Shown: positions 23,631 through 31,757, counted from the first letter of the stretch. The stretch is 34,754 nucleotides of DNA from Cucumibacter marinus DSM 18995 (GCF_000429865.1 NZ_AUCR01000017.1:1-34754); one strand, 5' to 3'. Numbers and translations are program-made. The notes: a model not told the origin generated them from the sequence alone.

Positions 23631-25732
23631 CCAGCCGTATCGCTTGCGGGCTTCACCCACACCGTGCAGTCGTGAAAGGCCGCGCCGCCAAAGGGCGGCA
23701 CCGGGTCCGATCCGATCAGCGTGTTGATGCCCCAGCCGTCCTTGTGCGAGCGGTTCTTGTGCAAACCCTCGACGATCACGACGCCGGTCTGAAGACCGTC
23801 GAAAAACGCCGCCTTCACAAAGACTTGCCCGCGCCGGTTGCCCAACTGAATCAAATCACCTTCGGCGATGTCCAGCCGGGCCGCATCCATGGGGTGGATG
23901 AAGGCCTTGGGCTCCCCTTCCCGCTTCTGGCTGCCGGGGGTTTCCGAGAATGTCGAGTTGAGGAAGGTCCGGGCCGGGCTGGTGGCCAGGCGGAACGGGT
24001 GGTCATTGTCGACAGGTTCGTTGACGTCCCAATGCTCGGCAAAACGCGGCATGATCGCGGGATCGCAGACCCAATGCACGGCCTTGAGCTGTCTTGTCTG
24101 CTCCCAGTCGGGTTCAAAGCGATAGCGCCTGTCCGGCCAGGCGAAGCCGTCGCGGTAATGGGCCTTGTCATCCGGCAGGGCGCGTTCGGCAAAACCGGTT
24201 TCCGCCATCTCGGCCATTTCGGGATAGTTGGAATCCTTGAGCGTTTTCTCGACCAGTTCACGGTCGCTCAGTTCAAACACATCGTCGGGGTCGCCCAACC
24301 GTTTGGCCAGCTCGCGATAGACCCAATGGTTCGAGCGTGCTTCACCGGGCGCCTCGACGAGCTTGGGGCCATAGAGCACGCGGGTGTGTCCGCCACGGGT
24401 GTAGATGTCGTCATGCTCGAGAAAGGTGGTTGCCGGAATGACGATATCGGCGAGTTCCGCTGTCTCGGTCATGAATTGCTCGTGCACGACCACGAACAGG
24501 TCCTCGCGCATCAGCCCGGCGCGCACCTTGCCCTGCTCGGGGGCGACCACCGCCGGATTGGTGTTCTGCACCAGCATCGCCTTGACCGGCGGACCATAGG
24601 CCAGCGGTTTGGCCTCGCCCATCAGCACCGGTCCGATCTCGGACATGTCGAGAATGCGCCGCTTGCCCTTGGAGACGCCCGTGCCTTCGATGGCCGATTT
24701 GTCCAGCCCCCAGGTGCCGGAATTGGAATGGAATGCCCCACCGCCCTCATGGTGCCAGGCGCCCGTCATCGCCGGAATCGAGAGCGCGGCGTGCATGGCA
24801 ACAGCGCCATTGCGCTGGCGGGTGAAGCCATAGCCGAGCCGGAAGAAGCAGCGTTTGGTCGAGCCAACCAATGCCGCGAACTCCTCGATCTCATCGACCG
24901 AGAGCCCGGTGATGGGTGCCGCCCATTGGGGCGAACGCGTCGCCAGATGTGATTCAAAGTCTGCGGAGAAGTCCGTGTAATCGCGAAGGAAATCGCGATC
25001 CGCCAACCCATCGCGCAAGAGGACATGCATCACCGCGCAGGCGAGCGCGCCGTCGGTGCCCGGGCGCAGAACAAGCCCCAGATCCGCCTGGGCCATGGTC
25101 GCGGTTCTGTAGATGTCGACCACGACGATCTTTGCTCCGCGTTCCTTTTTCGCCTTCATGGCATGGGTCATCACATTGACCTGGGTATGCACCGGGTTGG
25201 TGCCCCAGATCACGACGACATCAGACTTCGCCATTTCCTCGGGGTTGGGACCGCCCAGCCTTCCCGTGCCGGTGATGAAACCGGCCCAGGAGATCATCGA
25301 GCAGATGGTGCCATACTGGTTGGAATAGCCCCTTAGATTGCGCAAGCGCTGCAGGCCGTCGCGCATGACATGGCCCATGGTGCCGGCATAGTTGTAGGGC
25401 CACACGGCCTCGGCGCCATATTCACGCTCGACCGCCAGGAACCGCTCGGCGATCTCGTCAAGCGCCTCATCCCAGCTGATGCGCTGCCATTGCCCGCTGC
25501 CTTTGGGGCCGGTGCGGCGCATGGGGTGGGTCAGCCGTTCGGGGTGGTGCTGGCGCTCGGCATAGCGAGCGACCTTTTCGCAGATCACGCCTGCGGTATA
25601 GGGATCGTCCTTGGCGCCGCGAACGCGGCCAATCGTGCGCTCATCGATGATTTCGACATCGAGCGCGCAGGTCGAGGGGCAGTCATGCGGGCAAACGGAC
25701 CGTGCGGTCCGGATCGGGGTCGGCTTGTTCAT
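23627..25732 (-). CDS. Molybdopterin-containing oxidoreductase with N-terminal [4Fe-4S] site
   Basis: A 701-residue member of the BisC/DMSO-reductase superfamily. The N-terminus SVCPHDCPSTCALDVE supplies Cys14, Cys18 and Cys22, and Cys51 (AGVICEKV) is the fourth ligand of a [4Fe-4S] cluster. Mo-bis-MGD binding segments follow, such as GTICSMISWAGFITGTGRLG, DVVVIWGTNPVHTQVNVMTH and AMLVQNTNPAVVAPEQGKV. The C-terminal molydop-binding domain contains RLATSPARTFLNSTFSETPG and IAEGDLIQLGNRRGQVFVKA. No Tat signal is visible, so it is probably cytoplasmic. No partner subunit is encoded nearby, so it may be a stand-alone soluble enzyme. Substrate unknown. Its stop and the omptin stop share the palindrome CTAG (23627-23630). 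Confidence 0.9.
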   Translation of the reverse strand: MNKPTPIRTARSVCPHDCPSTCALDVEIIDERTIGRVRGAKDDPYTAGVICEKVARYAERQHHPERLTHPMRRTGPKGSGQWQRISWDEALDEIAERFLAVEREYGAEAVWPYNYAGTMGHVMRDGLQRLRNLRGYSNQYGTICSMISWAGFITGTGRLGGPNPEEMAKSDVVVIWGTNPVHTQVNVMTHAMKAKKERGAKIVVVDIYRTATMAQADLGLVLRPGTDGALACAVMHVLLRDGLADRDFLRDYTDFSADFESHLATRSPQWAAPITGLSVDEIEEFAALVGSTKRCFFRLGYGFTRQRNGAVAMHAALSIPAMTGAWHHEGGGAFHSNSGTWGLDKSAIEGTGVSKGKRRILDMSEIGPVLMGEAKPLAYGPPVKAMLVQNTNPAVVAPEQGKVRAGLMREDLFVVVHEQFMTETAELADIVIPATTFLEHDDIYTRGGHTRVLYGPKLVEAPGEARSNHWVYRELAKRLGDPDDVFELSDRELVEKTLKDSNYPEMAEMAETGFAERALPDDKAHYRDGFAWPDRRYRFEPDWEQTRQLKAVHWVCDPAIMPRFAEHWDVNEPVDNDHPFRLATSPARTFLNSTFSETPGSQKREGEPKAFIHPMDAARLDIAEGDLIQLGNRRGQVFVKAAFFDGLQTGVVIVEGLHKNRSHKDGWGINTLIGSDPVPPFGGAAFHDCTVWVKPASDTAG

Positions 25733-25820
25733 CAGATCGGCTTCTTCCCGGGCGCGCCATGCGGACCCGAATGAGTGAGTCCAGCGCAGTTTATGCGCAG
25801 ACCGCCGCGCCGTCAGCCCC

Positions 25821-25849
25821 GGCTCCGATCAATTCGGGTGATCGGAGCC
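25821..25849 (-). terminator. Perfect 11-bp hairpin downstream of the DHA2 transporter
   Basis: GGCTCCGATCA (25821-25831) and TGATCGGAGCC (25839-25849) form a perfect 11-bp stem with a 7-nt loop. It begins 24 bp after the transporter stop. There is no T-tract, so it may act as an mRNA 3'-end stabiliser or a weak terminator. It also separates the transporter from the oxidoreductase gene downstream. Confidence 0.55.
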
Positions 25850-25872
25850 AGTCACTTCTCTGATGACCGGGG

Positions 25873-27396
25873 TCAGGCTGCGTCTCGTCCCGGAAGGGTG
25901 TTGGAGAGCGGGATTTCGCGCAGAAGAAACGACAACGCAAAGGCCATCACGCTGGCCACAGCGGCACACAGGAACACCGGGTGCAGCGCCGCCGTCACCC
26001 CTTCGAGCACGGTGTGCCGCAACGGTTCCGGCAAGCTTGCGACAAGGCCCGGGCTCAGCGAAGAGCGGCCCGCGCCCAGCGCTTCCCCGCCCTGCAGATT
26101 GCCAAGCTGGACAGCCAGACCGCCGGCAAAGATGGCGCCGAATGCCGAAACGCCCAGCGATCCGCCGACCTGACGGAACAAGGCGGCGCTGGCGGTCGCC
26201 ACGCCCAGCATTTCGGGCGCAACGGCGTTCTGGATGGCGGTGACGCCAATGCTCATCATCGGGCCGATGCCAAGGCCCACGATCAGCATATAGACCGACA
26301 CCTGCCAGATCTCGGTATCCGGGGTCAGCGTGGCGAGCAGGGAGAGACCCGAAAACATGATCACGCTCGCCACGATCGGCAGGATACGGTAGCGCCCGGT
26401 CCGGCTCATGATCTGGCCTGAAATGGTGGAGGCGGCGATTAGCCCGCCCATCATTGGCAGCAGCAGCAGACCGGAGGTCGAGGGGCTGATGCCCTTCACG
26501 ACCTGCAGATAGAGCGGCATGAAGGTGATGGCACCGAACATGGCAAGGCCGGTGATCAGCCCCACGCCGTTCGAGACGACGAAATTGTTGTTGCGAAACA
26601 AGGAGAGCGGCAACACCGGTTCGGCGGCGCGGCGCTCGGCAAAAATGAAGCCTGCGAGACAGACCACGGAAAGCGCCATCAGCCCCAGAATGACCGGCGA
26701 ATTCCAGGCGAAGCTGGTGCCCCCCAGGCTGGTGAACAGCACTGTGGACGCCAAAAACCCGGCAAGCATCATCGCACCAGCATAGTCGATCTTGTGCTTC
26801 ACCCGGCGGCCAAGCGGCTTGAGCGCCATGGTAATAACGCCGAGGGCCACCAGCCCGATCGGCAGGTTGACGAAAAAGATCCAGTGCCAGGAGAGATGAT
26901 CGACGAAAAAGCCGCCCATCAGCGGGCCGAGAATGGTCGAAATGCCAAAAACGCCGGCCAACAGGCCCTGCGCCTTGCCGCGTTCGCGGGCAGGCAGCAC
27001 ATCGGCCACAACGGTCATGGAGACGACCATCAGCCCGCCACCGCCCAGCCCCTGGACCAGGCGGCCGGCCACCATCATCATCATGTCCGCTGCGACACCG
27101 GCAATGATCGAGCCGATCAGGAACACCCCGATGGCGGACTGGATGATGATCTTGCGGCCATAAAGGTCGCCCAGCTTGCCATAGATCGGGGCACCGACGG
27201 TCGAAGCCAGCAGATAGGCGGTGATCACCCAGGTCAGGTGGTCGAGGCCGCCGAGATCGCCGACAATAACCGGCAGGGCGGTCGATACGCTGGTCTGGCT
27301 GAGGGAACCAAGGAACAGAACCGTGGCGATCGCAGCCATCACAAGAGCAACGGGTTGCTCGACCGCCGGCATGGCGGTGTTTTCGCTTGCGGTCAT
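25873..27396 (-). CDS. DHA2 family multidrug exporter (MFS, 14-TM, EmrB/QacA type)
   Basis: A 507-residue major facilitator protein, a proton-driven drug efflux pump of the inner membrane. The first segment is PVALVMAAIATVLFLGSLSQ followed by TSVSTALPVIVGDLGG. Motif A is GKLGDLYGRK, motif C is GVFGISTILGPLMGGFFVDH, then LSWHWIFFVNLPIGLVALGV, all typical of DHA2. Fourteen hydrophobic segments fit the length. No adjacent membrane-fusion protein (EmrA) gene is seen, so it probably works alone. It is divergent from a MarR regulator across 172 bp that contain a good palindrome, so repression by that regulator with release by a toxic ligand is likely. Confidence 0.94.
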   Translation of the reverse strand: MTASENTAMPAVEQPVALVMAAIATVLFLGSLSQTSVSTALPVIVGDLGGLDHLTWVITAYLLASTVGAPIYGKLGDLYGRKIIIQSAIGVFLIGSIIAGVAADMMMMVAGRLVQGLGGGGLMVVSMTVVADVLPARERGKAQGLLAGVFGISTILGPLMGGFFVDHLSWHWIFFVNLPIGLVALGVITMALKPLGRRVKHKIDYAGAMMLAGFLASTVLFTSLGGTSFAWNSPVILGLMALSVVCLAGFIFAERRAAEPVLPLSLFRNNNFVVSNGVGLITGLAMFGAITFMPLYLQVVKGISPSTSGLLLLPMMGGLIAASTISGQIMSRTGRYRILPIVASVIMFSGLSLLATLTPDTEIWQVSVYMLIVGLGIGPMMSIGVTAIQNAVAPEMLGVATASAALFRQVGGSLGVSAFGAIFAGGLAVQLGNLQGGEALGAGRSSLSPGLVASLPEPLRHTVLEGVTAALHPVFLCAAVASVMAFALSFLLREIPLSNTLPGRDAA

Positions 27397-27534
27397 GCCG
27401 CTATCCTTCCAAATCTTTGAACGACCATGGCCCCCAACTTCAAAGATCCGGGGGCGGTGTCGCCATATTCAGGCATGTGCCAAAAGGGGCACTTGCCGTT
27501 TGAATGTTGAACGCATATATGTGCTGACAGCAAT

Positions 27535-27553
27535 TACATGTCAACAGCATGTA
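27535..27553. promoter_or_regulatory. Candidate MarR operator in the divergent promoter region
   Basis: TACATG-N7-CATGTA is a perfect 6-bp inverted repeat with a 13-bp centre-to-centre half-site spacing, close to what MarR dimers recognise. It ends 15 bp before the marR-like start. A second near-palindrome GCATATATGTGC lies at about 27513-27524, and TTGAAC at 27507-27512 could be a -35 for the rightward gene. Binding is inferred from position next to a MarR gene and its usual target. Confidence 0.5.
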
Positions 27554-27568
27554 TTTTGGAAAGATCGA

Positions 27569-28225
27569 ATGACCGAAAACAAGACCCCATCCGCCCCCCG
27601 CCAAGCCGGACCGGCCTCGCTCGATTCCGGGATGACTGGCCGGCTCGAGCGCGCCGGCATCGATCAATCGGTGATCGATGCGGTGTTCGGTGTCGACGGG
27701 ATCCTGCAGACATGGCGCCAGCGCATGTCGAAGCGCGAGCTCGGCAATATGGCAATCGCGGAGCTGGGGCTCGACATCGATCTGGCCCAGCTCGACGTGC
27801 TGATCGCCATTCATGCTCCCTATCAAGGCATTCCCGAGGGAGAGCAAGGCGAAACCATGGTGGCAACGGTCGCCGAGCGGCTGTCCATCGATCCCTCGCG
27901 TGCCAGCAGGCTGGTCTCCGAGCTGGTCAATCTCGGCTATGCCCGGCGCGAGGCGAGCCAGGCCGATGCCCGCCGCACCATCATCGCGGCAACCGAGGCC
28001 GGCATCGCGCTTGTCGACGCGGTCCGGACCTACAAATTCCTGATCATGGGCGAGTTTTTTGCCGAATGGACCGAGAAGGAGCGTGCCGCCTTCCTGCCGC
28101 TGCTCGAACGGTTTTCAACCTGGTCGGACCAGATCGATGCGCCGCATTCCGATCGCCTTGCTGCAGAGATCGGCGAACTCAAGATCCAGGTCGGCAATGC
28201 CGTGCATCACAAGGCGCGCGCCTGA
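27569..28225 (+). CDS. MarR family transcriptional regulator
   Basis: Start at ATG 27569 with GGAAAG upstream; the frame is open far to the left but only antisense to the transporter. The 218-residue protein has a winged helix-turn-helix in the middle: LAQLDVLIAIHAP, TVAERLSIDPSRASRLVSEL with VNLGYARREAS, and the wing QADARRTIIAATEAG. Helical dimerisation regions flank it. The N-terminus has an extra 70 or so residues compared with a minimal MarR. Divergent from the DHA2 exporter, its probable target. Its stop abuts the convergent stop of the DUF305 gene with no gap. Confidence 0.92.
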   Translation: MTENKTPSAPRQAGPASLDSGMTGRLERAGIDQSVIDAVFGVDGILQTWRQRMSKRELGNMAIAELGLDIDLAQLDVLIAIHAPYQGIPEGEQGETMVATVAERLSIDPSRASRLVSELVNLGYARREASQADARRTIIAATEAGIALVDAVRTYKFLIMGEFFAEWTEKERAAFLPLLERFSTWSDQIDAPHSDRLAAEIGELKIQVGNAVHHKARA

Positions 28226-28681
28226 TCATTCCTTTTCGCTCAGTTCGGCGATCAGCGCCTCCATTTCGGCGATTTCCTTGCGCTGGGTGGCAATGATGCC
28301 GTCAGCCAGCTTCCGCACCCGGGGATCTTCTATGTTGGCCCGCGTGCTGGTCAGGATGGCGATGGAATGGTGCGGGATCATGGCCCGCATATAGTCGACA
28401 TCGTCAATGGTCGCCTGGCTGCGCACCAGGTAGAGCCCGCCACCGAAGGCCAGAACCGCAACCGTCAGTATGGTCATGTTGAGCGCGGGATCGCGATACA
28501 TGCCGAGCATGAATCCCAGCATGATGAGCGCCATCGCGCCGCCCATCACCAGCGCCATATAGGCCCGGGTCTCGCTCCAGAAGGCATGACCGATGATGTC
28601 GTAGCTGTTGAGATACATGAGACCCAGCATCACCACCGTTGAGGTGGCGATCATCAAGGCGAAGCGCAGATAAATTGGCAT
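28226..28681 (-). CDS. DUF305 domain membrane protein
   Basis: Start at ATG 28681 with AGGGG upstream; an earlier ATG at 28789 has no site and would extend into the adjacent region. The 151-residue protein has three hydrophobic segments (FALMIATSTVVMLGLMYL, AYMALVMGGAMALIMLGFML, MTILTVAVLAFGGGLYLV). They are followed by a DUF305 helical part with the signature DYMRAMIPHHSIAILTSTRA and RKLADGIIATQRKEIAEM. DUF305 is a ferritin-like four-helix family with a conserved His pair, often found near metal (copper) handling genes. No such neighbours are present here. Function unproven. Confidence 0.85.
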   Translation of the reverse strand: MPIYLRFALMIATSTVVMLGLMYLNSYDIIGHAFWSETRAYMALVMGGAMALIMLGFMLGMYRDPALNMTILTVAVLAFGGGLYLVRSQATIDDVDYMRAMIPHHSIAILTSTRANIEDPRVRKLADGIIATQRKEIAEMEALIAELSEKE

Positions 28682-28763
28682 GAAAGACCCCTGATCCTCT
28701 GATTCAGGTTCGGCGGGCAGACCGCCGTGTTCATTGACAGAACGCCTGACCAGTTTGGAGGTT

Positions 28764-29078
28764 TCATGCGCTGAGCTTGAGCCCGACAATTCCTGCGAGA
28801 ATGAGGGCGATGGAGATCAGCCGGGGCGCACTGGACGGCTCTTTGAGAACCGCGATGCCGATAATCGCCGTGCCCACGGCACCGATGCCGGTCCATACGG
28901 CATAGCCCGTGCCCACCGGCAGCGTGCGCAGCGCCAGCCCCAGCAGGGCAAAGCTCGCCACCATGGCTGAAAGGGTCAGGGCGGTGACGCCCGGGCGGGT
29001 GAAACCTTCGGTGTGTTTGAGCCCGATGGCCCAGACGATTTCAAGCAAACCCGCGATGAAAAGGTAGATCCACGCCAC
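28764..29078 (-). CDS. gdx: Guanidinium exporter, SMR family (SugE/Gdx)
   Basis: A 104-residue, four-TM small multidrug resistance protein starting at GTG 29078 with AGGAG 6 nt upstream. The N-terminus [20 protein letters not shown] carries the conserved membrane Glu, and the LKHTEGFTR segment is typical of the Gdx subtype rather than Emr[21 protein letters not shown] is the usual third-helix region. Gdx proteins exchange guanidinium for protons as antiparallel or dual-topology dimers. The assignment is strongly supported by the guanidine-II riboswitch in its leader. Confidence 0.95.
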   Translation of the reverse strand: MAWIYLFIAGLLEIVWAIGLKHTEGFTRPGVTALTLSAMVASFALLGLALRTLPVGTGYAVWTGIGAVGTAIIGIAVLKEPSSAPRLISIALILAGIVGLKLSA

Positions 29079-29145
29079 GACCGGCTCCTGCGTGTGGGCC
29101 GGTCGTCCGGACAGTCATGGGTCCCTTCGCGGGGGTCGTCCCCCG
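29077..29145 (-). promoter_or_regulatory. Guanidine-II (mini-ykkC) riboswitch controlling gdx
   Basis: Read on the minus strand, two hairpins carry the diagnostic ACGA loops. P1 is CGGGGG-ACGA-CCCCCG (29130-29145) and P2 is CCGG-ACGA-CCGG (29099-29110). A 19-nt linker joins them. The ribosome site AGGAG (29085-29089) and GTG start (29078) follow directly. ACGR tetraloop pairs in tandem hairpins define the guanidine-II class, which turns on translation of Gdx exporters when guanidine is bound. In addition, ACGACCGGC (29098-29106) is perfectly complementary over 9 bp to GCCGGTCGT (29077-29085). This would destroy P2, place the ribosome site in or beside a hairpin and cover the start codon. The two structures exclude each other, so it gives a simple OFF state. 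Confidence 0.9.
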
Positions 29146-29171
29146 CCCCGTTTCGACTTCTATATGGACCC

Positions 29172-30041
29172 TCAGGCGGCCGCGACAAGCACCGACGAGA
29201 ACTGACGCCGCAAATGATCGGCAAAGGCTTCGAGCGGCGGCGTGGTGTCGCCGCGGCGCATGGCCATGCCGATCTCGGTGGTGCCGAGCGGGCACTCCTT
29301 GTCGAGCTCTTCGACAATCCTGAGGCCGGGGCGCAGATACCAGCTTGGTCCCACGGTCAGGCCGAGCTGTTCGGCCACCGTCGCTGCCAGCAATTCGACA
29401 TTGGATGTCGTGTAGGCCAGCCGCCACGGCTTGCCGATCTTGGCCAGCGAAGCGATCGCCGCATCGCGCCATGAGCAGCCTTCCGGCCACAGGGCCAGCG
29501 GCAGGGGGTCGCGCAGGGCGAGATTGGAATTGTCCGGGCCGATCCAGTGCAGCTTGTCACGCCGCAGGATCTCCATGGGCACTTCTCCGGCCCGCGCGGA
29601 CAGGATCACCATGTCGAAGCCCTGCTGATCGAAATGGGGCCAGAGATCCGCCGTCGTGTCGGTGACGACTTCCAAGTCAACCGCCGCGTGGCTGCGGGCG
29701 AAGCTCGACAGCGCACGGGGCAGAAAAGCCCGGGCATAATCGTCGCTTGTCGCGATACGGATCGCGCCGGAAATCTCGGGATTGCGGAAGGTCGAGACCG
29801 TCTCGTCATTGAGCCGGACCATCGAGCGCGCATATTCCATCAGCTTGTCGCCATGACAGGTCAGGATGTTCTTGCGCCCGACCTTCTCGAACAACTTGAC
29901 GCCCAGGATCTCCTCGAGCCGCTTCACCTGGGCCGACACCGTCGACTGGGTCTTGTTCACCCGCTCCGCGGCCGCGCCGAAGCCACCGGCATCGGCGATC
30001 GCCAAGAAGGTTCGAAGGAAGTCCGGATCAAGGGAATGCAT
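29172..30041 (-). CDS. LysR family transcriptional regulator
   Basis: A 289-residue LysR protein. The N-terminal helix-turn-helix is plain: LRTFLAIADAGGFGAAAERV, NKTQSTVSAQVKRLEEILGV, KLFEK. The effector domain begins with ISGAIRIATSDDYARAFLPR. Start at ATG 30041 (MHSLDPDFLRTF). Divergent from the DUF1127 gene, with a T-N11-A site 16 bp upstream of its own start, so it probably autoregulates and may control the DUF1127 gene. It ends close to the gdx leader, but its 3' end lies upstream of the riboswitch. Readthrough from this gene into gdx is possible, since both point left. The effector is unknown. Confidence 0.92.
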   Translation of the reverse strand: MHSLDPDFLRTFLAIADAGGFGAAAERVNKTQSTVSAQVKRLEEILGVKLFEKVGRKNILTCHGDKLMEYARSMVRLNDETVSTFRNPEISGAIRIATSDDYARAFLPRALSSFARSHAAVDLEVVTDTTADLWPHFDQQGFDMVILSARAGEVPMEILRRDKLHWIGPDNSNLALRDPLPLALWPEGCSWRDAAIASLAKIGKPWRLAYTTSNVELLAATVAEQLGLTVGPSWYLRPGLRIVEELDKECPLGTTEIGMAMRRGDTTPPLEAFADHLRRQFSSVLVAAA

Positions 30042-30056
30042 GGCAGTAATCCATAA

Positions 30057-30071
30057 ATCGGGAATATCGAT
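30057..30071. promoter_or_regulatory. LysR-type T-N11-A site
   Basis: ATCG-N7-CGAT (ATCGGGAATATCGAT) is a perfect dyad with the T-N11-A core expected of LysR-type operators. It lies 16 bp upstream of the lysR start and 77 bp upstream of the divergent DUF1127 gene. Binding by the adjacent regulator is inference from family behaviour. Confidence 0.5.
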
Positions 30072-30124
30072 CTAAAACACAAAAAACATTCGTTTGTTCG
30101 ATTTGTCAACTGCCACCAGATTGA

Positions 30125-30147
30125 GGGTCCAGCAAGGAGATGGACCC
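30125..30147 (+). promoter_or_regulatory. Hairpin presenting the DUF1127 ribosome site in its loop
   Basis: GGGTCC (30125-30130) and GGACCC (30142-30147) form a perfect 6-bp stem that ends directly at the ATG (30148). The 11-nt loop AGCAAGGAGAT contains the whole Shine-Dalgarno. Such a structure could tune translation by temperature, by a ribosome standby effect or by an antisense RNA. The pairing is seen directly; a regulatory role is inference. Confidence 0.45.
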
Positions 30148-30447
30148 ATGACTGACATTCGTTCATACGGAAACCGCCTGCCCTTTCTTGATCTCAAGGG
30201 ACAGGGCAAGACCTTCAACAGCGTGACCCGCAGGCTGCTTCGTCCCGTGGTGGCAGTGCTGTCGGGCACCCTCAGCGCCTATTTCGACTATCGCCAGCGC
30301 AAGGCGAGCCGCGAGGCCGTGCAACATCTCATGAAGCTCAGCGACTATCACCTTCGCGATGTCGGGGTGACGCGCAAGGAATTGCGCGAGGCCGCGCTCG
30401 ACGAGACCAAGGCCTGGGATTTGCTGAATGACCGGCGCGGGGTCTGA
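30148..30447 (+). CDS. DUF1127 small protein
   Basis: A 99-residue protein starting at ATG 30148, with AAGGAGA within an RNA hairpin loop. The DUF1127 core is FDYRQRKASREAVQHLMKLS then DYHLRDVGVTRKELREAA, matching the (Y/R)-rich helix and LxDxxLxDIGxxR pattern of the family. DUF1127 proteins are small Arg-rich, RNA-associated or regulatory proteins in alphaproteobacteria, linked to stress, phosphate or carbon metabolism in some hosts. Here an N-terminal extension of about 35 residues precedes the core. Divergent from the LysR gene. A GC-rich inverted repeat CCGGCGCG/CGCGCCGG (30432-30439, 30465-30472) overlaps the stop and could end transcription. Confidence 0.88.
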   Translation: MTDIRSYGNRLPFLDLKGQGKTFNSVTRRLLRPVVAVLSGTLSAYFDYRQRKASREAVQHLMKLSDYHLRDVGVTRKELREAALDETKAWDLLNDRRGV

Positions 30448-30546
30448 CTTGTACGGGGTCACCTCGCGCCGGCCGGGGCGGCGGCCCTCCCGACCCCAAG
30501 GGAGCCCGTCGCCCCTACTGCCTTTTCCCTGCGGCCCGGGTTCGGG

Positions 30547-30867
30547 TCAGCCCTTGGCCGGGGTCATGGTTTCGAGCGCGATATCGCCGGCGACCAGCCC
30601 GCGCGGGCCGTCCTCGGGATAATCGCCCGGGTCTACCCGGGTCACCGAATAGCGCTTCTCGTCGAAGAACGGACTTGTGCTTTCCGCCGAAACCCTGAGC
30701 GCCGGCTCGCCGGCAAGGCCGGCCTTTTCGGTCTCTGCTTCGGCGGCAACGAGCCGCGCATCGCCGGCATTCTTCGCGCGCACACGAATGGTGCCGTGGC
30801 CTGAGCCGATATCCCAGTTGGGATCGTCAGCCTCGGCGACCGGGGTGAGTTCGAATATCTTCAGCAT
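30547..30867 (-). CDS. Conserved-looking hypothetical protein (106 aa)
   Basis: Start chosen at ATG 30867 (MLKIFELTPVAEADDPNWDI), which has GGAG 9 nt upstream; the ATG at 30882 has no site. The protein is acidic and soluble, with HGTIRVRAKNAGDARLVAAE in the middle and SPFFDEKRYSVTRVDPGDYP near the end, suggesting an alpha/beta sandwich. I recognise no named domain. Proteins of this look occur in many Hyphomicrobiales, but the function is unknown. Just downstream (left) is an intergenic stretch with no gene. Confidence 0.65.
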   Translation of the reverse strand: MLKIFELTPVAEADDPNWDIGSGHGTIRVRAKNAGDARLVAAEAETEKAGLAGEPALRVSAESTSPFFDEKRYSVTRVDPGDYPEDGPRGLVAGDIALETMTPAKG

Positions 30868-30888
30868 CGGGACATTCTCCATTGATTT

Positions 30889-31167
<279 letters not shown>

Positions 31168-31191
31168 TCACCGGTTCCCGTCACCGCGCAC

Positions 31192-31220
31192 AAAAAAGGC
31201 CGCCCCGAAAGGCGGCCCTT
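31192..31220 (-). terminator. Rho-independent terminator of ndk
   Basis: A perfect 7-bp stem GGCCGCC/GGCGGCC (31198-31204, 31211-31217) with a CCGAAA loop. On the minus strand it is followed by six T (AAAAAA at 31192-31197). It begins about 29 bp after the ndk stop. Confidence 0.85.
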
Positions 31221-31245
31221 GAATTCCCGCGATGAAGGCGTGGCG

Positions 31246-31668
31246 TTAGCCGACGATCTCGTCATCGGTGAAGAAGAATTCGATTTCCTTCTTCGCATTG
31301 TCGAGCGAGTCCGAGCCATGCACGGAGTTTTCACCGATCGACAGTGCAAATTCCTTGCGGATGGTGCCCGGGGCCGCATCGGCCGGGTTGGTGGCGCCCA
31401 TGACTTCGCGGTTCTTGGCGACGGCATCTTCGCCTTCAAGCACCTGCACCACCACCGGTTCGGACATCATGAATTCGACCAGTTCGCCGAAGAAGGGGCG
31501 TTCCTTGTGCACCGCATAGAAGCCTTCGGCCTGTTCGCGGTTCATGTGGATGCGCTTGGAGGCGACGACGCGCAGGCCGGCATCTTCCAGCTTGGCGATG
31601 ATCTTGCCGGTGAGGTTGCGCTTGGTCGCATCGGGTTTGATGATCGAGAAAGTCCGCTCGAGAGCCAT
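31246..31668 (-). CDS. ndk: Nucleoside diphosphate kinase
   Basis: Moves the gamma-phosphate between nucleoside triphosphates and diphosphates in the cytoplasm through a phospho-His intermediate. The 140-residue length is standard. [20 protein letters not shown] is the N-terminal signature. [20 protein letters not shown] follows, then [20 protein letters not shown] and the catalytic His in [20 protein letters not shown] terminator follows. It supplies NTPs, including the dTTP used by the rhamnose pathway, but its position is not linked to that locus. Confidence 0.98.
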   Translation of the reverse strand: MALERTFSIIKPDATKRNLTGKIIAKLEDAGLRVVASKRIHMNREQAEGFYAVHKERPFFGELVEFMMSEPVVVQVLEGEDAVAKNREVMGATNPADAAPGTIRKEFALSIGENSVHGSDSLDNAKKEIEFFFTDDEIVG

Positions 31669-31757
31669 TTGCCGTTCCTGACGTGCGTTTGATGGGAAGG
31701 TTGGCGCCTTTTAGCGTCAGCCAATCGCGCTGGCAAGCGGGCGTTGGGGCCCAGCGC

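Noticed and set aside
23672-24952. 426-codon ORF on the + strand
   Set aside because: It is exactly antisense to the molybdopterin oxidoreductase, which has clear cofactor motifs. Long antisense frames are expected in GC-rich DNA, and its composition (Gly, Arg, His-rich, no motif) is that of a shadow.
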